Origin: an uncultured Fretibacterium sp. | Lineage (GTDB): Bacteria; Synergistota; Synergistia; Synergistales; Aminobacteriaceae | Length of the DNA: 9,632 nt | NCBI GenBank assembly: GCA_937899395.1 | Contig: CALBPU010000018.1 | Coordinates: 1-9,632 of the forward strand | Direction: 5' to 3' | Program-made: the position numbers and the translations under genes | Shown here: piece after piece, positions 6,022 through 9,632 of the stretch | Layout of the letters: each line of letters starts with the position of its first letter | How positions within the stretch are numbered: position 1 is the stretch's first letter | The notes under the pieces: model-generated | Databases searched by the model: none | What the model saw: only the letters and a program-made list of their open reading frames with translations | Told to the model about the DNA's origin: nothing

Positions 6022-6900
6022 ATGAAAAAAATATTTTATGTTATTTTAACGTTGTTGATATTTGTGAGTTGTGCTAATGCTGTGAACAGGCGTGTTCTCA
6101 AGCTCGGAATTTTGACGAAATTAAATTCTACCGAAGAACAGTTCAGCGAAATTTGGAAAAAAACTTTTGCTCCTAACAATGAAAATCTTGAAATCATAGT
6201 ACGCTTTTATGATTCGTTGATGGCAATGCAGATGGCATTGAATGCCGGAGAAGTTCAAGAGATTGTTTTGCCCGAAGAATCAGCGGAATATCTGATAAAT
6301 CAAAATCCTAACTACGAAGCTACATTGGTTTTGAAGACAAAAGGCATGGGATTATCGTTCGGTTTTCGTGAAGACAGATCCGAATTGCTGAAAAAATTCA
6401 ACGATGCTTTAATGTCGTTAAAAGGTAACTGGACGCTCGGAGTTTTGGAAGGAATTTATATTGCTTCACCCGGTGTTGACGACCCTGAACCTGTGAAATT
6501 TGAAAAATTTGAAGGAGCTGAAACAATCAGAGTAGCAGTAACGGGAGATTTACCTCCGATAGATTTCATGGCCGCAGACGGTACACCGGCAGGATTTAAC
6601 ACGGCTGTTTTATCTGAAGTCGGGAGTTATCTTCATCAGAATATCGAACTTGTCAGTGTTGAAGCAGGAGCTCGTACAGCGTCATTAGCATCAGGAAGAG
6701 CAGATGTTGTTTTTTGGTACGAAGTAGATACTTCATCAACAATACAGCCCGATGTTCCTGAAGGAATAATTTTGTCCGATCCTTATTACGAATGGAATAA
6801 ATTTATTCACGTCAGGAAAAAGATAAGGCAAAGTAAAGATTCAGGCTGGAGTTTTAACGATATAAAGAACGGCATACTTGATTTCTATCTTGCAAGATAG
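6022..6900 (+). CDS. exported solute-binding-protein-like protein (SBP family 3 type)
   Basis: This is a secreted or membrane-anchored protein of 292 aa. The N-terminus MKKIFYVILTLLIFVSCANA is a signal sequence; C17 could be a lipidation site, but the preceding F-V-S is an imperfect lipobox, so cleavage after A20 is the alternative. Residues 26-146 read like part of a periplasmic binding protein, ending in the typical carboxyl stretch (GMGLSFGFREDRSELLKKF, then NWTLGVLEGIY at 136-146). Residues 168-265 resemble the first lobe of another family 3 domain: IRVAVTGDLPPIDF, DGTPAGFN, and ASGRADVVFWYEV. The second lobe then seems to be missing. It follows cbiK with a 6-bp gap and only a weak ribosome-binding site, suggesting translational coupling. 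No permease or ATPase gene is nearby, so a transport role is not shown; ligand unknown. Confidence 0.75.
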   Translation: MKKIFYVILTLLIFVSCANAVNRRVLKLGILTKLNSTEEQFSEIWKKTFAPNNENLEIIVRFYDSLMAMQMALNAGEVQEIVLPEESAEYLINQNPNYEATLVLKTKGMGLSFGFREDRSELLKKFNDALMSLKGNWTLGVLEGIYIASPGVDDPEPVKFEKFEGAETIRVAVTGDLPPIDFMAADGTPAGFNTAVLSEVGSYLHQNIELVSVEAGARTASLASGRADVVFWYEVDTSSTIQPDVPEGIILSDPYYEWNKFIHVRKKIRQSKDSGWSFNDIKNGILDFYLAR

Positions 6901-6908
6901 AGTGAAAT

Positions 6909-7009
6909 TCAAACCCTTCCACCGCTAAAGCGGTTCCCCTTCCCTTATCAGGGACGGCTTGTCTCCCCTAAGTTAGGGGAGATGTCGGTGAAACTGACAG
7001 AGGGGTTTG
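6909..7009. repeat. dispersed intergenic hairpin repeat, copy B
   Basis: This sits between the stop of the binding-protein gene and the stop of the oppositely oriented small exported protein. It is the inverted counterpart of 2307-2420; shared blocks on + are AGCGGTTC (6929-6936), CCTTATCAGGG (6943-6953), TTGTCTCCC (6959-6967) and TGACAGAGGGGT (6995-7006). Four hairpins follow one another: CCGC/GCGG (6922-6933), CCCT/AGGG (6942-6953), a strong TCTCCCCTA/TAGGGGAGA stem (6962-6970 with 6974-6982, loop AGT) and TGTCGG/CTGACA (6983-6988 with 6994-6999). This copy has better preserved stems than copy A. Confidence 0.75.
6962..6982. terminator. strong hairpin, likely bidirectional terminator
   Basis: A perfect 9-bp stem, TCTCCCCTA with TAGGGGAGA, closes over the loop AGT between two converging genes. 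It lacks a clear U-tract on either side, so intrinsic termination is possible but not certain; it would also protect mRNA 3' ends. Confidence 0.45.
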
Positions 7010-7459
7010 TTAATTTTTGAATGAATTTCGTAACACGGCCGGAAGATTTTTATCATTTTGAAGCTGCTTAATCAACTCGGAACGTCTTGAATTTTTTACA
7101 TCATAAAGTTCAACTAATTTGCATTTCGTCATCGCTGTTCTAATTGAATTCGGATAAGCCCTCAAACAAAGCTCTAACATCTCTATTGCTTCCTGTCTCA
7201 TTTCTTCAGGGAAACCGTCTAAATATAAGTCGGCTAAATCCCAATAAGCATTTTCGCCCTCTTCAGTGCCTTTAGAAATATCAATAATTTTTTGCAGTAT
7301 CGCTTCACGTTCAAAAGGATCTCCGGAACTTCCGATTCGATTAAGTTCAACTCTTAAAGCAAAGGCTTCACGTTCAATATCCGAAATTTTTTCAGCAGCA
7401 AATGAATTTGTCACAAAAATTACAAGCAAAAATAAAATCGTTACCAAAAATTTTTTCAT
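7010..7459 (-). CDS. small exported TPR/Sel1-like helical-repeat protein
   Basis: This is a protein of 149 aa with a clear signal peptide (MKKFLVTILFLLVIFVTNSFA, cleavage near residue 21), so it should be periplasmic. The mature part is predicted to be nearly all helical. Residues 70-104 have the spacing of a tetratricopeptide-type helix pair (AYWDLADLYLDG, then EAIEMLELCLRAYPNS), and residues 28-62 and 108-133 could be flanking helices. Such proteins usually act as protein-interaction adaptors; no specific function can be named. ATG 7457-7459 is chosen because it begins the signal peptide and has AAGGAG 11 nt upstream. A GTG at 7469-7471 lies inside that Shine-Dalgarno and would add four residues, which is unlikely. 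The gene diverges from tRNA-Leu. Confidence 0.8.
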   Translation of the reverse strand: MKKFLVTILFLLVIFVTNSFAAEKISDIEREAFALRVELNRIGSSGDPFEREAILQKIIDISKGTEEGENAYWDLADLYLDGFPEEMRQEAIEMLELCLRAYPNSIRTAMTKCKLVELYDVKNSRRSELIKQLQNDKNLPAVLRNSFKN

Positions 7460-7470
7460 GTTCAAAATCA

Positions 7471-7476
7471 CTCCTT
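7471..7476 (-). promoter_or_regulatory. ribosome-binding site of the small exported protein
   Basis: AAGGAG on the - strand, 11 nt before ATG 7459. It excludes the GTG at 7471, whose first base would fall within the site. Confidence 0.6.
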
Positions 7477-7505
7477 GAAAAAAAATTATACTCTTGCAAA
7501 AAATT

Positions 7506-7534
7506 CATATATTGTTAAAATATCCTTACGTCAA
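7506..7534 (-). promoter_or_regulatory. candidate promoter of the small exported protein
   Basis: The - strand has TTGACG (7529-7534) and TATATG (7506-7511) separated by 17 bp, close to the sigma-70 consensus. A second -10-like TATAAT at 7485-7490 lies closer to the gene but has no matching -35. The site overlaps the tRNA-Leu promoter candidate on the other strand. Confidence 0.45.
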
Positions 7535-7540
7535 TATGAA
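7512..7540 (+). promoter_or_regulatory. candidate tRNA-Leu promoter
   Basis: TTGTTA (7512-7517) and TATGAA (7535-7540) are 17 bp apart, placing the transcript start a few bases before the tRNA at 7554. An alternative is TTGCAA (7494-7499), 16 bp, TAAAAT (7516-7521). Either would give a short tRNA leader. Confidence 0.4.
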
Positions 7541-7553
7541 AATTAAATTTTTA

Positions 7554-7637
7554 GCCCGGTTGGCGGAATGGTAGACGCGCCAGATTCAGGTTCTGGTGAA
7601 CGTAAAGTTCGTGGAGGTTCAAGTCCTCTATCGGGCA
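7554..7637 (+). tRNA. tRNA-Leu (anticodon CAG)
   Basis: The 84-nt sequence folds as a class II tRNA. The acceptor stem is GCCCGGT (7554-7560) with ATCGGGC (7630-7636) and discriminator A7637. The anticodon stem is CCAGA/TCTGG with loop TTCAGGT, anticodon CAG at 7587-7589. A long variable arm (about GAACG to GTTCG) precedes the T arm with GTTCAAGT. The leucine identity follows from the anticodon, the long variable arm and A at the discriminator position. CCA is not encoded. It reads CUG codons, which are rare in the resident part of the neighbouring rpoB. A strong hairpin terminator follows. Confidence 0.96.
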
Positions 7638-7646
7638 TAAAAAATT

Positions 7647-7689
7647 AAAAAGACATAATCATGTTCTCTTGACATGGTTGTGTCTTTTT
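7647..7689 (+). terminator. Rho-independent terminator of tRNA-Leu
   Basis: AAAAAGACA plus TAATCATGTT (7647-7665) pairs with GACATGGTTG plus TGTCTTTTT (7671-7689) over the loop CTCTT. The stem is 19 bp with a few G-U pairs and ends in TTTTT. It begins 9 nt after the tRNA. Its right arm also contains most of the rpoB -35 box and spacer. Confidence 0.85.
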
Positions 7690-7697
7690 GCTATCAT
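7669..7697 (+). promoter_or_regulatory. rpoB promoter, embedded in the tRNA terminator
   Basis: A consensus -35 box TTGACA (7669-7674), a 17-bp spacer and TATCAT (7692-7697, one mismatch to TATAAT) make this the best promoter match in the window. Transcription would start near 7704 and leave a leader of about 42 nt before ATG 7746. The -35 box begins in the loop of the terminator hairpin and continues into its right arm. Confidence 0.7.
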
Positions 7698-7734
7698 GTT
7701 TCATTGCACTAAAAACGCAAACCAGACTGTCAGG

Positions 7735-7739
7735 GGAGG
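7735..7739 (+). promoter_or_regulatory. ribosome-binding site of rpoB
   Basis: GGAGG, six bases before ATG 7746. This is the strongest Shine-Dalgarno in the window and fixes the rpoB start. Confidence 0.8.
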
Positions 7740-7745
7740 TCTAAT

Positions 7746-9632
7746 ATGCCTGAGTTTGTTCCAATCAGTAAAACCCGGAAGCGATATACTTTCGGACGCG
7801 CACATAACGTTATAGCTATGCCCGATATGATTGAGGTACAAAGAAATTCATATCATTGGTTTTATCAGGATAATGTATCGCCTGAAGAAAGAGTTTCACA
7901 AGGGCTTCAGGAATTGTTGGAAGAAGTTTTCCCGATAGTAAGCTACGATGGGAATTTTGCTCTTGAGTTTGTAAGTTATTCGATAGACAAACCCAAAATA
8001 ACAGAAGAAGAAGCAAGACAAAAAGATATGACGTGGGCAAGACCTATAAAGGCTACAATAAGGCTCACGAACACAAAGACACAGGTCAGAAAGGAAGCCA
8101 AAGAAATATTTTTAGGAGACTTTCCCGTTATGACCGACAGAGGAACTTTTATAATTAACGGCACTGAACGTGTGGTTATAAATCAGCTTGCGAGGTCTGC
8201 AGGAATTTATTTCACACATTCAGCAGAAATATGTTCGGCAAAATTAATTCCTGACAGAGGAGCATGGCTTGACTTTGCTATGCCCGAATCAGAGAAAGAG
8301 CTTATAACCGTAAACATTGACAACAGGAAAAAATTACCGGTAACGTTATTGCTGAAAGCTCTCGGAGCACAAAATAACAGCGATATTATAGACTTGCTAG
8401 AAATCGGTACTGTGTTCAAAAATATCGATAACGATTTGAAAGGTTATATGGCAGCCGAAGACGTTTATGACGATGATGGGGAATTAATAATTGCACGTGG
8501 AAAATTAATTGATGAAGATATTATAGCGAAACTTTACGAGGCCAATCCAAGCAAAGACGCAGGCATTAATGTTTACGATATGGACATCGGTTTGGCAAGG
8601 ACTTTAGACAAAGAAGGAACTAGAAGCCCTGATGAAGCAATACAGGATATTTTCAGAAGGCTCAGACCGAATGAGCTTGCTCGAATTGAAAACGCCCGCG
8701 ATTATTTCAGAAGCCTTTTACAAGACCCTAGACGTTATACACTTGGCCGTGTAGGACGTTATAAATTAAACAGAAGGCTCAATATGAACGTATCTGAAGA
8801 GGAAAAATTAATCAGCCTTGATGATGTCATTGCTATTATCAAAGAAATGTTCGCCATGAAAAATGAGGATAAACCCAGCGATGATATAGACCATTTAGGC
8901 AACAGAAGAGTACGTTCGATAGGAGAGTTATTACAGAATCAGGTTCGTATAGGTTTATTGAGAATGGAAAGAATCGTTCGTGAAAGAATGACTACAATTC
9001 CAAATCTAGATGAAGTTACAGGCCGTGAATTAATTAACGTCCGTCCTATTGCAGCATGTCTCAGAGAATTTTTCGGTTCAGGACAGCTCTCTCAATTTAT
9101 GGATCAGACAAACCCATTAGCTGAAGTTACACACAGACGAAGGCTTTCAGCTTTAGGTCCGGGAGGTTTGAGTCGTGAAAGAGCAGGTTTTGAAGCAAGA
9201 GATGTTCATTATACACACTACGGAAGAATGTGTCCGATTGAGACCCCTGAGGGACCGAATATCGGTCTGATTTCCAACCTGACGACCTATGCGAAGGTCA
9301 ATGAATATGGCTTTATTCAGACACCGTACCGTAAGGTCAAAAACGGAAAGGTCAGCGAAGAGGTTGTCTACTTATCTGCAGATGATGAGCTGGATTACTA
9401 TATCGCTCAGGCCAACGAAGTACATAACGGATATTTAACGAACGAAGAAGTAGTCGTCCGTAAAAAGGGTGAAACGATCATGGTTAAACGTGAACTGGTT
9501 GAGCTGGCAGACGTCAGCCCGAAACAGATCGTTTCGGCTGCGACAGCCTGTATCCCGTTCTTGGAAAACGATGACGCTTCCCGTGCCTTACAGCGACAAC
9601 GCGGGCTTTCTTGCGTGCGGAATTCCTGCTGT
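7746..9632 (+). CDS. rpoB: RNA polymerase beta subunit, N-terminal part; 3' end chimeric
   Basis: The beta subunit forms much of the RNA polymerase active-site cleft. The frame is open for 629 codons to the window edge, about half of a usual RpoB. Visible landmarks are EVQRNSYHWF (the early beta lobe), FPVMTDRGTFIINGTERVVINQLARSAG, and the rifampicin region from F443 (SGQLSQFMDQTNPLAEVTH, then RRRLSALGPGGLSRERAGFE). The residues matching E. coli D516, H526 and S531 (here D453, H463, S468) are the wild-type ones. The block HYGRMCPIETPEGPNIGLI follows. From near there on, codon usage changes and the protein looks like that of a Firmicute; from about codon 615 it stops matching RpoB. Reliable resident sequence ends near 9230. 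The gene has its own promoter and follows tRNA-Leu, not rplL. Confidence 0.93.
   Translation, partial: MPEFVPISKTRKRYTFGRAHNVIAMPDMIEVQRNSYHWFYQDNVSPEERVSQGLQELLEEVFPIVSYDGNFALEFVSYSIDKPKITEEEARQKDMTWARPIKATIRLTNTKTQVRKEAKEIFLGDFPVMTDRGTFIINGTERVVINQLARSAGIYFTHSAEICSAKLIPDRGAWLDFAMPESEKELITVNIDNRKKLPVTLLLKALGAQNNSDIIDLLEIGTVFKNIDNDLKGYMAAEDVYDDDGELIIARGKLIDEDIIAKLYEANPSKDAGINVYDMDIGLARTLDKEGTRSPDEAIQDIFRRLRPNELARIENARDYFRSLLQDPRRYTLGRVGRYKLNRRLNMNVSEEEKLISLDDVIAIIKEMFAMKNEDKPSDDIDHLGNRRVRSIGELLQNQVRIGLLRMERIVRERMTTIPNLDEVTGRELINVRPIAACLREFFGSGQLSQFMDQTNPLAEVTHRRRLSALGPGGLSRERAGFEARDVHYTHYGRMCPIETPEGPNIGLISNLTTYAKVNEYGFIQTPYRKVKNGKVSEEVVYLSADDELDYYIAQANEVHNGYLTNEEVVVRKKGETIMVKRELVELADVSPKQIVSAATACIPFLENDDASRALQRQRGLSCVRNSCC
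9267..9588 (+). other. rpoB segment apparently from a different organism
   Basis: The reading frame stays RpoB (YAKVNEYGFIQTPYRKV, SADDELDYYIAQANEV, IPFLENDDASRAL), but its composition differs from the 5' part. Leu is CTG in 5 of 9 codons, against about 1 in 48 before 9231, and all four Arg codons are CGT, whereas AGA/AGG dominate upstream. The wording recalls Erysipelotrichia-like Firmicutes, which is an impression and not a search result. The join lies somewhere in the conserved stretch at about 9200-9267. Confidence 0.7.
9589..9632 (+). other. possible M28-type peptidase fragment after a second join
   Basis: After ...DDASRAL, RpoB should continue MGANMQRQAVP, but the frame reads QRQRGLSCVRNSCC. 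Shifting by one base, 9589-9632 reads YSDNAGFLACGIPAV, which resembles the metal-binding SDxxxFxxxGIPAV segment of M28 aminopeptidases. GC is also visibly higher. An alternative is a damaged rpoB with a small deletion and indels, since QRQ does occur in the expected sequence. Confidence 0.4.

Noticed and set aside
6022..6900. Typical ABC amino-acid-binding lipoprotein
   Set aside because: The lipobox is imperfect, the domain order looks abnormal and no permease or ATPase gene is adjacent, so I left the function open.
7816..8419. Three - strand reading frames within rpoB
   Set aside because: All lie antisense to conserved RpoB motifs, with low-complexity Leu/Ser/Phe-rich products and no homology that I recognise.
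9061..9180. Rifampicin-resistance substitutions in rpoB
   Set aside because: The residues equivalent to E. coli D516, H526 and S531 are wild type, and the other differences are common natural variants.
9231..9588. Natural horizontal transfer of an rpoB segment
   Set aside because: Less likely than misassembly: the join lies in a near-universal stretch at a contig end, and a second break follows within 400 bp.

Overview
The window looks like a contig from a low-GC, anaerobic, Gram-negative-type bacterium, most likely a gut- or rumen-type member of the Synergistota. I infer this from the overall style of RpoB and from signal-peptide proteins that imply a periplasm, including an exported CbiK. 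The placement was not tested by any search. Gene content is mostly housekeeping. I see no mobile element, CRISPR array or defence island.

Layout. Positions 1-49 hold what may be the last codons of a + strand gene. A farnesyl/geranyl diphosphate synthase (ispA, 61-969, -) and an M24 Xaa-Pro aminopeptidase (1203-2306, +) diverge from an AT-rich 233-bp spacer with a G10 tract, direct repeats and a candidate promoter. Next comes a - strand operon transcribed from 5045 down to 2417: HD-domain hydrolase, NarL-type response regulator, NarL-type sensor histidine kinase. Diverging from it on + is a two-gene unit: an exported CbiK-type cobaltochelatase (5140-6015) and an exported solute-binding-protein-like protein (6022-6900). 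A small exported helical-repeat protein (7010-7459, -) diverges from tRNA-Leu(CAG) (7554-7637, +). A 19-bp terminator hairpin follows the tRNA, and then rpoB starts at 7746 and runs off the right edge.

Three things deserve attention. (1) The two convergent gene junctions (2307-2420 and 6909-7009) carry two diverged, oppositely oriented copies of one ~100-bp hairpin-rich dispersed repeat, which probably serves as a two-way terminator. (2) rpoB has its own near-consensus promoter (TTGACA, 17 bp, TATCAT), and the -35 box lies inside the terminator hairpin of the upstream tRNA gene. rpoB therefore appears uncoupled from the rplKAJL genes that usually precede it. (3) The right end looks chimeric. 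Somewhere near 9200-9267, in the most conserved block of rpoB, codon usage changes sharply (Leu CTG about 1 in 48 before, 5 of 9 after). At about 9589 the RpoB alignment breaks off and a fragment resembling an M28 peptidase begins. Sequence beyond about 9230 should not be assigned to the resident genome.

How the genes may work together: ispA supplies C15/C20 prenyl diphosphates. The HD/regulator/kinase operon is a membrane signalling unit with unknown stimulus. The exported chelatase and binding protein suggest periplasmic metal-tetrapyrrole handling. tRNA-Leu and rpoB belong to information processing. I found no convincing new multi-gene system.
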